64,000 nucleotides of DNA from Candidatus Woesearchaeota archaeon (GTDB lineage: Archaea; Nanobdellota; Nanobdellia; Woesearchaeales; JAFGLG01). Within the stretch, counting starts at the first letter, position 1; each line of letters opens with the position of its first letter. The DNA is taken from the NCBI GenBank assembly GCA_016928155.1, contig JAFGLG010000005.1, positions 1 through 64,000 of the forward strand. The letters are read 5' to 3'. The notes under the pieces are model-generated. The model saw only the letters and a list, made by a program, of their open reading frames with translations. It was not told the origin of the DNA and did not search any database. Both the position numbers and the translations under genes were made by a program. Of the stretch, positions 24,914 to 34,139 are shown one piece after another.

Positions 24914-26419
24914 ATGGCATTCAGACTAATCATGGATGATATCCTCCTGAAGCTCATTGTATCAGTAGCAGTGCTACTCATAGGGTTGCTCCTATCAAAG
25001 GCAGGAGAGAGGATAATCATATCATATTACAGGAAGAAATACAAATTCATCAAGAAGGCTCCGCTCGCAAGGACATATTCAGCGATAGTCTGGACACTGA
25101 CAATCATCATAGCACTTCTCTTCCTCAGGGTAGATATCTCAAGAGAACTGTTCCTGAATGCCTACCAGTCCCTGCCAAGGCTGCTCAGCATAGTGCTGGT
25201 GCTCATACTCGTGATAACCCTCGTCAACCTTGTCATATATTTCCTGAAAAAGATACTATCGACAACAGGACTGACAGATTATCTCAGGGAGAACAAGAAC
25301 GAGCAGGTGATAGATGTCATAATATGGGTGCTGAGGCTGCTCCTGTATATCCTCCTCGGACTGGCAGCACTTGAAGCCCTCGGGTTCAATGTCAGCAGGG
25401 CCATATCCACCTTCGGCAGCATAATCTACCCATTATTCCTGCTCTTCCTGCTGTTCGTATTCATCGGACTCAAGGATATCTTCCAGAACTTCTTCATCAG
25501 CCTATATCTCAGGGGCAACAAGAAATACAGGGTCGGCATGAGGATAAGGATAAATGGGGATGTGGGCACGCTGAAAGAGATAGGGAGCCAGGATGTCCTG
25601 ATAAGCACAGACCAGGGCAATTACCTTTATGTGCCGAACAAGAGCTTCATCAACTACAACAAGAACATCAAGAAAGCCATGACAGACCTGGACACCCTTG
25701 AGAAGATAAAATCACATTTCGTCGCACAGCACCCGAGCTACTGCGGGCCTGCAAGCGCGAGCATGATACTGAACATATTCGGATTCGAGATAAGCCAGGA
25801 GCAGATAGGGGAACAGGCAAATACAGAGAAGGATGTGGGGACACACCCGGATGCGCTCATCAAAGTCATCCAGAAACTCGCAAAGAACCAGGTCAAGGGC
25901 GTATGGATAGACACCACACAGTTCAATGACCTGAAAGTGGAGCTCCAGAGCTGGCTCAATGACGGTGCACTCACCATAGTCGACTACAAGAAGAACATCC
26001 TCTTCCCGAGCTCAAAGAAGGCGCATTACTCTGCATGCCTGGGCATCGAAGGCGATGATGCGATCATACTCGACCCGTCAAAAGTGACAGGAGGGGTCTA
26101 CTTTGTCAACATACCTCTGCTGTTCAAGGGCATGGACACATACTCAGATCTCATCCAAGGCAAGAGAGGTTTCATAGTGCTCGCCCCTAAAGGGACGACA
26201 GCATTCGAGAGGATCGAGCAGGGCATGCATTTCTATGACATATCATTATACAAGAAGCTGAACAAGAATTTCAGGAAGAACCTCAACAGCATGATAAAGG
26301 AGACCAAGCTTCTCGAGTTCATACTGCCTGACCCGGTAAGGGAATACATGAAAAAATATGAAAGCAGCGAGAAGGTCTCAAGGATCTGGAGCGTATTAGA
26401 GGCAGAGGAGAAGGAATAG
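24914..26419 (+). CDS. MscS-like channel fused to a C39-like peptidase domain
   Basis: 501 aa. Residues 1-250 look like a mechanosensitive small-conductance channel: helices near 10-28, 55-72, 88-112, 133-155 and 168-198, then the beta domain (GMRIRINGDVGTLKEIGSQDVLISTDQ and YVPNKSFINYNKNI). Residues 262-420 are a papain-like C39 domain with Cys277 (PSYCGPASASMIL), His371 (AHYSACLGI) and Asp387 (AIILDPS), a plausible complete triad. The tail 420-501 is basic and helical. In the usual MscS topology the peptidase would be cytoplasmic. The substrate is unknown. The gene follows the prenyl synthase, with no partner that explains it. Confidence 0.85.
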   Translation: MAFRLIMDDILLKLIVSVAVLLIGLLLSKAGERIIISYYRKKYKFIKKAPLARTYSAIVWTLTIIIALLFLRVDISRELFLNAYQSLPRLLSIVLVLILVITLVNLVIYFLKKILSTTGLTDYLRENKNEQVIDVIIWVLRLLLYILLGLAALEALGFNVSRAISTFGSIIYPLFLLFLLFVFIGLKDIFQNFFISLYLRGNKKYRVGMRIRINGDVGTLKEIGSQDVLISTDQGNYLYVPNKSFINYNKNIKKAMTDLDTLEKIKSHFVAQHPSYCGPASASMILNIFGFEISQEQIGEQANTEKDVGTHPDALIKVIQKLAKNQVKGVWIDTTQFNDLKVELQSWLNDGALTIVDYKKNILFPSSKKAHYSACLGIEGDDAIILDPSKVTGGVYFVNIPLLFKGMDTYSDLIQGKRGFIVLAPKGTTAFERIEQGMHFYDISLYKKLNKNFRKNLNSMIKETKLLEFILPDPVREYMKKYESSEKVSRIWSVLEAEEKE

Positions 26420-26452
26420 TGTCTCAATCAAAAAAAATCCAACATATGGGCA

Positions 26453-28384
26453 TCAAGTGATTGTCTTCATATCAACAATGCAGTCGACGACATTCCTAAT
26501 CTCCTTTATCCTCCGGGTAAGGTGCTCGAGATATCCTATGTGAGGACTTGTCCATTCGAATATGACATGTATCCTGTCCTTCTTGGACACAGAGTTCACA
26601 GAGGAGATATCGACATTCTCAGCAGCAAAGGCATCAAGCATCTCAGCAAGCAGACCGACCCTGTTCTGCACAACAACAGTCATCCTGACAGACTTCAGCT
26701 CCTTTTTCCAATTCAGATCAAGCCTCCTGGCTTTTCCCTTGAGGACAGCAATGTTAGGACAGCCAACCTTATGTATCGTGATCCGGTTATCCCTTGTCTT
26801 GTATGATTCTATATCATCCATATACCCCGGGTTGCAGCATTTTGAGAGCTTGACATTGGATTTATCCTTCTCATCGATCTCGAGATGATCCAGGGGATTA
26901 GACCCAGTCTCCTTCTGCTTGGCCTGATGACGCAGCCTTGCCTGCTTCGCACTGTGTTCGAGAGAAAGGCCGGCAGCCTGTCTGATCTTGTTCTTGGCCT
27001 TAGTGGTGCGGACAAAGTTGAGCCACTGCCTATTAGGCTTCGCGCTCTTGCTGGTGAGTATGTCAACTATATCCCCGCTCTTGAGCACTGTATCGAGCTG
27101 GACCATCTTATTATTCACCTTGGCCTTGGCAGTCCTGTTCCCTATGCTCGTGTGGATCTCATAAGCGAAATCAATCGGAGTGGATCCTTCAGGAAGGGAG
27201 ATAGGATCACCTTTTGGGGTGAAAGCGACTATCTCGTCTTTCAGGAAATCTATCTTCAATGTCTCGATGAAATCAGAAGCATTATCAGAGTGACGCATCC
27301 ACTCAAGGACCTGCTTCAGCCAGTCGACCTTCTTGTCGAACTTCTTGTCACGCTCAGTGCCGGAATAACGCCAGTGGGCAGCAATGCCCTCCTCAGCAAG
27401 ATGATGCATCTCCCAAGTCCTTATCTGCACCTCAAGTATCTTGCCATGAGGCCCTATCACAACAGTGTGGAGGGACTGATACCCATTTGATTTAGGGACA
27501 GCAATATAATCCTTGAACTTCCCAGGCATGGGCTTCCAGAGGTCATGGATGATGCCAAGGACACTGTAGCAGTCAGGCACAGAGCCGGTGATGATCCTCA
27601 CTGCATTCACATCAAAGATCTCATTGAACTCCTTATGCTTCTTCACCATCTTCTTGTATATAGAAAAAAAGCTCTTTGCCCTGCCGAAAACCTCTGCCTT
27701 TATACCCCTAAGGCTGATCTCATGCTTGATGGTCTCGATTATCCTCTTGATATCCTTGTCCCTCTGATCAGCATCCTTAGCAAGCCTCTGCTCGAACTGC
27801 CTGTACACTTCTGGGAAGCGCCACTTGAGGGCAAGATCATCAAGCTCAGCCTTGATATTGTTCATGCCAAGCTTATGCGCTATCGGAGAATATATCTTAT
27901 GGACCTCTTCAGCGATCCTCTTCCTCTTATCCTCCCTGAAATGCTGGAGGGTCCTCATATTATGGAGCTTGTCTGCAAGCTTGACAAGTATGACCCTGAT
28001 ATCCTTCATTGATGCGATCAGGATCTTCCTGATGTTCTCTGCCTTGTATTCCTCTTTTGTCTCGAACTTGATCTGGCGCAGATTGGTCAAGGCCTGCACT
28101 ATATTAGCGATCTCATCACCGAACTCCTTAGCGATCTGATCCTTTGTCACAGGAGTATCCTCTACAACATCATGCAGCAAAGCAGCGCAGATGGAAGCAG
28201 TATCACCACCCATCTCGACCACTATCTCGGCACATGCGTACAGATGGATGAAATAAGGCTCGCCAGAGGCCCTCTTCTGATCCTTATGAGATCTTTCTGA
28301 AAGCCTGTAAGCTTTCTGTATCAGCTCAATATTAGCCTTGGGATTATGTTCTAGAATGTGCTTCTTGAGTTCCTGGAAATCCAT
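26453..28384 (-). CDS. rel: Bifunctional (p)ppGpp synthetase/hydrolase, Rel/SpoT type
   Basis: 643 aa with the full bacterial long-RSH order. The HD hydrolase has FIHLYACAEIVVEMGG and HDVVEDT (71-77), then LVKLADKLHNMRTLQ. The synthetase has GRAKSFFSIYKKM, PGKFKDYIAVPKSNGYQSLH and ILEVQIRTWEMH. TGS starts at EIVAFTPKGDPISLPEGST, then a zinc-finger-like region (SKCCNPGYMDDI) and a C-terminal ACT domain (SVRMTVVVQNRVGLLAEMLD). Both active sites look intact. Start ATG 28384 lies about 25 nt after CTTTATAAATC; an apparent extension to 28696 runs through the neighbouring gene and is rejected. Complete Rel proteins are rare in archaea; gene transfer is likely. Confidence 0.94.
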   Translation of the reverse strand: MDFQELKKHILEHNPKANIELIQKAYRLSERSHKDQKRASGEPYFIHLYACAEIVVEMGGDTASICAALLHDVVEDTPVTKDQIAKEFGDEIANIVQALTNLRQIKFETKEEYKAENIRKILIASMKDIRVILVKLADKLHNMRTLQHFREDKRKRIAEEVHKIYSPIAHKLGMNNIKAELDDLALKWRFPEVYRQFEQRLAKDADQRDKDIKRIIETIKHEISLRGIKAEVFGRAKSFFSIYKKMVKKHKEFNEIFDVNAVRIITGSVPDCYSVLGIIHDLWKPMPGKFKDYIAVPKSNGYQSLHTVVIGPHGKILEVQIRTWEMHHLAEEGIAAHWRYSGTERDKKFDKKVDWLKQVLEWMRHSDNASDFIETLKIDFLKDEIVAFTPKGDPISLPEGSTPIDFAYEIHTSIGNRTAKAKVNNKMVQLDTVLKSGDIVDILTSKSAKPNRQWLNFVRTTKAKNKIRQAAGLSLEHSAKQARLRHQAKQKETGSNPLDHLEIDEKDKSNVKLSKCCNPGYMDDIESYKTRDNRITIHKVGCPNIAVLKGKARRLDLNWKKELKSVRMTVVVQNRVGLLAEMLDAFAAENVDISSVNSVSKKDRIHVIFEWTSPHIGYLEHLTRRIKEIRNVVDCIVDMKTIT

Positions 28385-28407
28385 TGAATATGTAGTGTAT
28401 CGGTGAT

Positions 28408-29277
28408 TTATAAAGGTTTTCGGGCAAATCTGAAAGAGACAGACCAAAAAAGGCAGAAAAAAGCAAGAAAAATGAGCCAGCTTATGTTTGAATGGAAAAG
28501 GCCTAATGCAAAGCTCCTGCTGTGTAGACCCACCCAGATAAGGAGCATGAGCCTGAAAATGTTCAGGCACCAGATCAAAAAAAGGCCGATCAGCAGTAGG
28601 GACAGCATCTTTCTGTGACAGACCTCTCTCCTGCTGATTATCCAGAAAACCAGGAAAAGGGAAAGGAACAGCAACAAGGATTCTATTCCAGAACACTGTT
28701 CGGCTATTGTTATTATGAAATCATCTACCTTGATTATATTGGCTGATATCAGCCTAGCAGTTGGAAAAGGCAGGATTATCAATCTGGAGATTGCAGGTAT
28801 TAGTGATGAAGTCAGCCCTCTGAAGAATATCACAGCAAAATAGGCTGTCAGTACAAACAAGGGCATCAACACAATATGCACTTGATATCTTCGTGCCAGC
28901 ATCCTGATGTTCCTTGAGCCAAAAACAGCAGACAAAAGCGAAGCACAAGCAAAGAAAAGGATAGGAAATCTCAGCAATGGATCATGATGCCCAGATAATT
29001 TCAGGAACAGATAGACAGAAAAGAGAAGGATAGAGATGAGTGAAGATACCGCAATCTCTATGGCGCTCATCCTATGAAACTGGATATTCTTCAACCCATC
29101 CCAACAGAGCAGAAGAAAGACAACACCCACGAACAGGGCGGAGCCGACAAGATCTGTTGTGTACACTGCACCCGGAAAAGGATATTTCCTGTCAAACAAG
29201 GAGAAGAAGAACTGCAGAGCGACAATGATCACACAGTACAATGCTGACCTAAGAATAATAGACCTGCGCAGCTCCAT
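28408..29277 (-). CDS. Exosortase/archaeosortase family membrane peptidase
   Basis: 289 aa with about seven to eight membrane helices. Archaeosortases cut C-terminal sorting signals and link surface proteins to lipid. The three catalytic residues are in order: Cys in EQCSGIESLLLFLSLF, Arg in LNIFRLMLLIWVGLHS, and His in LFHSNISWLIF. A start at 29277 (MELRRSIIL) overlaps the upstream gene by 29 nt; 29283 is also possible. No PGF- or similar C-terminal tag was recognised in this window, so its substrates lie elsewhere or carry an unfamiliar tag. Confidence 0.85.
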   Translation of the reverse strand: MELRRSIILRSALYCVIIVALQFFFSLFDRKYPFPGAVYTTDLVGSALFVGVVFLLLCWDGLKNIQFHRMSAIEIAVSSLISILLFSVYLFLKLSGHHDPLLRFPILFFACASLLSAVFGSRNIRMLARRYQVHIVLMPLFVLTAYFAVIFFRGLTSSLIPAISRLIILPFPTARLISANIIKVDDFIITIAEQCSGIESLLLFLSLFLVFWIISRREVCHRKMLSLLLIGLFLIWCLNIFRLMLLIWVGLHSRSFALGLFHSNISWLIFLAFFCLFWSVSFRFARKPL

Positions 29278-30907
29278 TATCATACACCTTGTTCTCGTCT
29301 GCAAGCATATTTGGAAATATTGTCTGACTGATCGGGACTGAATATATTGTCTCACCGATATCAATGAACTCCCTGTTCCTCTCTCTCAAGAACACAATGC
29401 TGTCAGGCGGCAATGAATCAATGCCGGCCAGCTCCTGTGCATCATCCAACCCTTTCAAAATCAGTATGCCTCTTGCCCATGAGTTCGCATAGATCCTGGC
29501 GATCTTCTGCTCTGAGACCCACTGAGCAGCATCCAGCTCAGCATCATGGATATATATCCTGTCATAATCAAAACCTGAATTAGAAAAAGCAATAGGATAA
29601 TCAACATCATACATTGCGTAAATGAGGCCTGAATTCGTGATGAGCTGAAGGATGAGAATGATAGATAACAATGGCACTGAAAATCTTCTGAGCGGCTTTG
29701 CACCAAATACAAACAAAGGAGCAAGGATCACCAAAGATTGTTGATATAATCTTGTGATTCCATAATGCTTCTGCAGCAGTGGAGAAGCGAGCATAACCAG
29801 CAGGAAAAGAAAGAATATTGAGGTTGCGATAAGCATGAAAGAAGATTCTTTGTTAATGAAAAACCGGCACAGAACATAAATGAACCCAATAATAATAAGC
29901 AATCTTGTCAACAGACCGGCAATTTTTACGATTCTCTTGACCTTGTTCAGCTCTGAGAGCCTGTCTCTGTAAGGATTGGACTGGGTTGAGGCGCTTTCCT
30001 TGTTGATAACTGGTCCAGCTATTGAAGCACCCGGCTTCTTGTAGATATCCATGACTTTATCCTTGCTGAAATCAATCGCAGAGAAGGCAGACCTGATGGA
30101 ATCATGATATAAAATGTTTGAAAGGACACCAAGATAAAGGAGTATGAAAGAGCACACCAAAATCACAAAAGACAGCTTAATCCTGTTATGGGACAAGATC
30201 CTTGACATGCAGAGCAATGCAAGGAATACAGCAAACATGAAAGCTGTTGTGTAATGTGAGACGACGATAAGCAATGCGAACAGGACCATTAGCACAATGT
30301 TGCCATGCATATATGCCAAGATGAACAAAGCGAATAAAAGGAGTGCAATCTCCTGCCTGATATGCCTGGGCATCTCATAGATGAAAGTCCATTGGGCAAT
30401 GAACAAGAATGATGCGAGGAAGCTCTCCATGTCTGACAGGAAAAATCTCGCTATGAGGGATACAGTCGGGGCAGATATCGCAAAGATGAGCTGCATCAGG
30501 ACCTTATAGACCCAGACAGGATCCATCCTTGTGATAAAATAAAGAATTGAAGGCAGGATATTCGTGCTCAAGGACCAATTGTAAGGATGCGTGTCTGCAG
30601 GATCCCATCCATTCTCCAGGGTCTGCTGGAAGTAGAAGAATTCTGTCCTGATATCCTCTCCGACAACATGACCTGACCTGGCAGAGTTCATGAGAAGCAA
30701 AGAGAAAGCGAACAGGAACAGGATGATGCAGAAAACTGCAGGTGAGAGATTCTTATGGACTATGATGCAGAGTATGAATATGACGATTATTGAGATGATG
30801 AGGATTATGTTCAACAGAGGGCTTCCTGCATCCATTGACTTTGCTCCAAACAGAGCCACCAATGGCAAAGGAGCTGCAGCAAACAATATCAGATCTGACC
30901 AATGCAT
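29249..30907 (-). CDS. Multi-pass membrane protein, GT-C/DUF2206-like
   Basis: 552 aa with 11-13 hydrophobic helices. The first extracytoplasmic loop contains GEDIRTEFFYFQQTLENG, an acidic loop in the position where GT-C glycosyltransferases and oligosaccharyltransferases hold catalytic Asp/Glu residues, followed by YNWSLSTNILPS. It resembles uncharacterised archaeal membrane proteins of DUF2206 type; this assignment is from memory. The stop overlaps the archaeosortase start, implying a joint role in modifying or anchoring surface proteins. Confidence 0.7.
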   Translation of the reverse strand: MHWSDLILFAAAPLPLVALFGAKSMDAGSPLLNIILIISIIVIFILCIIVHKNLSPAVFCIILFLFAFSLLLMNSARSGHVVGEDIRTEFFYFQQTLENGWDPADTHPYNWSLSTNILPSILYFITRMDPVWVYKVLMQLIFAISAPTVSLIARFFLSDMESFLASFLFIAQWTFIYEMPRHIRQEIALLLFALFILAYMHGNIVLMVLFALLIVVSHYTTAFMFAVFLALLCMSRILSHNRIKLSFVILVCSFILLYLGVLSNILYHDSIRSAFSAIDFSKDKVMDIYKKPGASIAGPVINKESASTQSNPYRDRLSELNKVKRIVKIAGLLTRLLIIIGFIYVLCRFFINKESSFMLIATSIFFLFLLVMLASPLLQKHYGITRLYQQSLVILAPLFVFGAKPLRRFSVPLLSIILILQLITNSGLIYAMYDVDYPIAFSNSGFDYDRIYIHDAELDAAQWVSEQKIARIYANSWARGILILKGLDDAQELAGIDSLPPDSIVFLRERNREFIDIGETIYSVPISQTIFPNMLADENKVYDNGAAQVYYS

Positions 30908-30964
30908 GAGAAATGATTAGGAATAGGGATTAATAAGATTATACAAGAAAAAACCGGAAAAACT

Positions 30965-31246
30965 TCAGACTTTGGCGATAATGACCTCGATTGTCGAGAC
31001 CCTTACTTTCCTACCTTCCTTGTTCTCGAACTCCTCGCTGTCGATCCTTATGTCCTTGACCTTGGCCTGCCCTTCCAGAAATCTCTTGGTGGCCACCTCA
31101 ACGACATCCACTGCCCTGGAGATGAACTTGCCCCTCGCCTTCACTATGACTTCGCCGGCGTTCTTCGTGGTCAGCTGCATCACAACACCAGTCACATAAT
31201 TCATGAACGGCTTGCCGCCGATAAAGATAGAGTTGTCGTCTGTCAT
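30965..31246 (-). CDS. albA: Alba DNA/RNA-binding chromatin protein
   Basis: 93 aa, full length for Alba. Signature NSIFIGGKPFMNYVTGVVMQ with the Gly-Lys-Pro DNA-contact loop (residues 9-12), then KARGKFISRAVDVVEV and the C-terminal beta hairpin VRVSTIEVIIAKV. Abundant nucleoid and RNA-binding protein. Start ATG 31246 is chosen because GGGGGTGGGTGA runs immediately upstream; a GTG at 31255 would sit inside that site. Confidence 0.95.
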   Translation of the reverse strand: MTDDNSIFIGGKPFMNYVTGVVMQLTTKNAGEVIVKARGKFISRAVDVVEVATKRFLEGQAKVKDIRIDSEEFENKEGRKVRVSTIEVIIAKV

Positions 31247-31295
31247 TTCACCCACCCCCTATGCTGTGTCAACGTGAATCAGAGTATCTGTGTTA

Positions 31296-31490
31296 TCAGA
31301 TGGTCTCTTTCTTCTTCGAAAGCCTGGTGACATATCCTGCGATGATGTTCCTCATCTTCTTCGAAGGTATGTCCATGAATTTGGAGACCAGTCTCTTATT
31401 CTGCTCAAAGTCAACCTTGAAGTCATCCATGTGCCTATGGATAAGCTCATTTGTGGTTCTCTTGATTAGTTTAGTCTTGATTCTCCCCAT
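31296..31490 (-). CDS. rps17e: Small-subunit ribosomal protein eS17
   Basis: 64 aa, the archaeal eS17 length. The start MGRIKTKLIKRTTNELI and the core IPSKKMRNIIAGYVTRL are characteristic. Binds 16S rRNA in the 30S head. A TATA element (ATATTTATATACC, minus strand, near 31518-31530) precedes it; it may be co-transcribed with the Alba gene 50 nt downstream. Confidence 0.95.
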   Translation of the reverse strand: MGRIKTKLIKRTTNELIHRHMDDFKVDFEQNKRLVSKFMDIPSKKMRNIIAGYVTRLSKKKETI

Positions 31491-31785
31491 GAGAATCTTT
31501 TGAACTTTGGTGATGGTATATAAATATTTCTGCTGGACCTGAATTGGTAAAAATGTATATTAGTATATACTTATATACACAAAATAATACCGCAAGCAGA
31601 TATCACAAGTAAATACAAGGGGCATATAATGCAGAAAATCCATCAAAACATCTCCAGATCCAGGTATAACCCCATAGTTCGGCTTCAGAGCATATAGAAA
31701 AGAAGTGCTGAGAAAAGGCCTGATGCTGGAAGTTTATTGACCTGATTGAAGGATCCGTGATTATCCGGAGTTATCCGGGATTCAT
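31491..31785. other. 295-nt gap between eS17 and argS
   Basis: Contains the eS17 promoter and a dense AT block TATATTAGTATATACTTATATACA (split over 31556-31580) that could serve as a second TATA region. A 22-codon frame starting near 31629 lacks support. Nothing else is recognisable. Confidence 0.5.
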
Positions 31786-33498
31786 TCACATCTCATCCAG
31801 CACATCGATGCTCATGAGGCCAAAGCAGGTCCTGAGGACCACTGCAACTGACTGAGCAAGAAGAAGACGGAACTTCTTCACTTCTTCAGTCTCTTGCAGG
31901 ATCGGACAAGCATGATAGAACTCATTGAAGGCCTGGGCAAGTTCATATGCATAGTTAGCGAGAAGGCTGGTCTTGTAGTTCTCAGTTATCTTCTCAAGCA
32001 CTGCAGGGAACTTATCCAGATGCTTCACGAGCCTGAATTCCTGGCCCTCATTCAGCACAGAGAAATCAGCACCACCAATCGCATTATTGATATCAAGACA
32101 TCCTTTCCTGAAAATCGAAGTTATCCTTGCATAAGTGTATTGCAGATAAGGCCCAGTCTCTCCCTCAAATGACAATGATGCCTTAGGATCAAACACAAAG
32201 TTCTTCAGCGGATCGAATTTAAGGAAGAAGAACCTTATCGCAGCCATCCCGATCGCTTCAGCACGCCTCCCAATCTCATCCTGCGGCAGATTACCATAGC
32301 GGGATGATACCTCTTTCCCTGCAAGACCTATCATCTGGTCAATCAGGTCATCAGTGTCAATCACAGTCCCTTCCCTTGACTTCATCCTGCCCTCAGGCAG
32401 TTCGACCAGGCCATAGGAGAAATGATAGCACCTGTCTGCAAACTCCCACTTCAGCATCCGGAAAAGCTCAAAGAGGACCCTGAAATGATGCTCCTGTTCA
32501 TTGCCGACAACATATATCATCCTGTCGAACTTATAATCATCATACCTGCTCTTAGCCACAAAGAGGTCCTGCGTGATGTAAATGGATGTGCCGTCTGCCC
32601 TAAGAAGGACCTTCTTCCCGAGATCCCGGTCTGTCAGATCAGCGACTATCGAGCCATCAGCCTCTCTCACAAATATCTTCCTCTTCAGGCCATCCATCAC
32701 GATATTCTTGCCATCAAGATAGCTTTCGCTCTCAAGATATTCCTTCTCTATCGAGAAATGGAGCTTCCCGTATGTCTGCCTGAAACCCTCAAGGGCCCAG
32801 CTGTTCATCATCTCCCAGAGCTTCCTCGTCTCCGGATCGCCTGCCTCCCATTTCCTGAGAAGCTCTCCGACCTCCAGCTCGATATCAGGATCCTTCTCAA
32901 AGAGCTTCGCGTATTCCACATAATAATCGCCGACAAAATGATCAGGCTTCCTCTTCTCTGATCCAGGTGTTTTCCCGTTCCCCAGCTTCTGATAGGCAAG
33001 CATAGACTTGCAGATATGGACCCCCCTGTCATTGACGATGTTGATTATGTGGGCATCGAATCCGGAGAACCTCATAACATTGAACAGCGTGCTGCCGAGA
33101 AGCATGTTCCTCAGATGACCGAGATGCAGAGGCTTGTTTGTGTTCGGGCCGGGGGATTCTATAAGGACCCTGCCCTTGCTCTCTGTCTCAGGCCTTCCGA
33201 AAGCATCTCTCTCCTTCGCTATCGTGTCAAGCACATACTCGCTGAACCTGTGCTTGTCGATATAAAAATTCAGATAAGGTCCTTTTGCATCCACAGCCTT
33301 TATCATATCATCAGGCTTGATCTTCTTAGCGAGCTCATCCGCAAGCTCTGCAGGATTCTTGCTGTACTTCTTCGCATACTGGAATGTGGGAAAAGCGTAG
33401 TCACCCATCTTCGGATCAGGAGGGACCTCTATATCAGAATGGGATATCTCAATCTCCTTGTGCAGAAGCCTGAAGATGTGTTCCTTGAACGGATTCAT
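31786..33498 (-). CDS. argS: Arginyl-tRNA synthetase
   Basis: 570 aa class I synthetase charging tRNA-Arg. The HIGH equivalent is PNTNKPLHLGHLRNMLLG (near residue 120), the KMSKS-like loop is GRMKSREGTVIDTDD (ArgRS typically has this degenerate form), and the N-terminal Add-1 and C-terminal DALR helical domains (YTYARITSIFRK ... VLRTCFGLMSIDVLDEM) frame the core. Its start overlaps the stop of the 81-aa membrane gene by 4 nt. Confidence 0.96.
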   Translation of the reverse strand: MNPFKEHIFRLLHKEIEISHSDIEVPPDPKMGDYAFPTFQYAKKYSKNPAELADELAKKIKPDDMIKAVDAKGPYLNFYIDKHRFSEYVLDTIAKERDAFGRPETESKGRVLIESPGPNTNKPLHLGHLRNMLLGSTLFNVMRFSGFDAHIINIVNDRGVHICKSMLAYQKLGNGKTPGSEKRKPDHFVGDYYVEYAKLFEKDPDIELEVGELLRKWEAGDPETRKLWEMMNSWALEGFRQTYGKLHFSIEKEYLESESYLDGKNIVMDGLKRKIFVREADGSIVADLTDRDLGKKVLLRADGTSIYITQDLFVAKSRYDDYKFDRMIYVVGNEQEHHFRVLFELFRMLKWEFADRCYHFSYGLVELPEGRMKSREGTVIDTDDLIDQMIGLAGKEVSSRYGNLPQDEIGRRAEAIGMAAIRFFFLKFDPLKNFVFDPKASLSFEGETGPYLQYTYARITSIFRKGCLDINNAIGGADFSVLNEGQEFRLVKHLDKFPAVLEKITENYKTSLLANYAYELAQAFNEFYHACPILQETEEVKKFRLLLAQSVAVVLRTCFGLMSIDVLDEM

Positions 33499-33740
33499 TT
33501 TTTCCTTGATTTCGGGTTCATGGCCTTCAGTATCTTGAGCTCCATGACCTGCATGCTGTTCCTGAGGCTCTTCATCTCCTTCCTGAGCTCTTTTATCTGT
33601 ACTCTCAGGACCCTGGCCTCATACCATTTCAGGATGATCATGATGAGATAAAGGCCGAAGATACCTCCTGCAAGAACTTTGAGGGAATTATACAGATTCT
33701 CAAAAGGAGTCACTAAAGTCAATGGGTCTGTGATATTCAT
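33495..33740 (-). CDS. Small membrane-anchored coiled-coil protein
   Basis: 81 aa: short N-terminal segment, one membrane helix (VLAGGIFGLYLIMIILKWY, about residues 22-40), then a basic coiled coil rich in Leu/Lys/Glu (VRVQIKELRKEMKSLRNSM-like) and a KSRKK tail. No family recognised. ATGA-coupled to argS; TATA (ATTTATAAATAAA) about 25-37 nt upstream supports the start. Possibly a membrane scaffold or nucleoid tether; that is a guess. Confidence 0.75.
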   Translation of the reverse strand: MNITDPLTLVTPFENLYNSLKVLAGGIFGLYLIMIILKWYEARVLRVQIKELRKEMKSLRNSMQVMELKILKAMNPKSRKK

Positions 33741-33796
33741 AGAAGCGGATTGGGAAGCATTTATTTATAAATATAATGCTGCAGATATTGAAATGA

Positions 33797-33812
33797 TGTC
33801 CAAAATTGGACA
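33797..33812. promoter_or_regulatory. 16-bp palindrome upstream of a TATA box
   Basis: TGTCCAA-AA-TTGGACA has perfect 7-bp arms and lies just upstream of the TATA element CATTTATAAG (33831-33840), with an extra half-like CCAAAAC between. The position upstream of TATA suits an activator or a regulator shared with the divergent 81-aa gene. Confidence 0.65.
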
Positions 33813-33863
33813 TAAATATCCAAAACAAAACATTTATAAGTCATTGCCCATTCATGGTGCCCA

Positions 33864-34007
33864 ATGACAATAAGCAAGATAATGGAGAATGCCACAACAA
33901 GCTCAGAGATGATGCACGAAAAATTCAGCCTTCTGCGGGCCAGATCAATGAGATATGAAAGGGAATCCGGCCAGATATCCAGATCACAGGGACCAATAGC
34001 CTACTGA
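33864..34007 (+). CDS. 47-residue micro-protein
   Basis: ATG frame beginning MTISKIMENATTSSEMMHEK and ending SQGPIAY. It lies about 25-30 nt after a TATA box (CATTTATAAG), so the transcript is nearly leaderless and the frame is its first cistron. The stop is followed directly by GGAGGTGA serving the next small gene. Amphipathic, Met/Ser/Arg-rich, with no known family. Its place at the head of a three-gene run supports translation. Confidence 0.6.
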   Translation: MTISKIMENATTSSEMMHEKFSLLRARSMRYERESGQISRSQGPIAY

Positions 34008-34020
34008 AGGAGGTGAGAAT

Positions 34021-34134
34021 TTGCAGACCAAGCTTTCTGATTATATCGATATCAGCTTCGCCTATCTTGAACAGGAGATGACCGAGATCATCAGGGATTT
34101 CAAGGTGAGCGCAGTCAAGAGCGCAAAAACCTGA
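34021..34134 (+). CDS. 37-residue micro-protein, TTG start
   Basis: TTG start 5-6 nt after a perfect GGAGGTGA at 34008-34015. The product begins MQTKLSDYIDISFAYLEQEM and continues TEIIRDFKVSAVKSAKT. It is acidic then basic and mostly helical. It sits 13 nt after the preceding micro-gene and 5 nt before the following gene. No family recognised. Confidence 0.62.
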   Translation: MQTKLSDYIDISFAYLEQEMTEIIRDFKVSAVKSAKT

Positions 34135-34139
34135 TTCTC

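Noticed and set aside
28385-28696. 104-residue extension of Rel
   Set aside because: It runs antisense-frame through the archaeosortase gene and crosses the TATA box; homologous sequence begins at MDFQELKK.
31629-31697. 22-codon frame between eS17 and argS
   Set aside because: No ribosome binding site and no supporting pattern.
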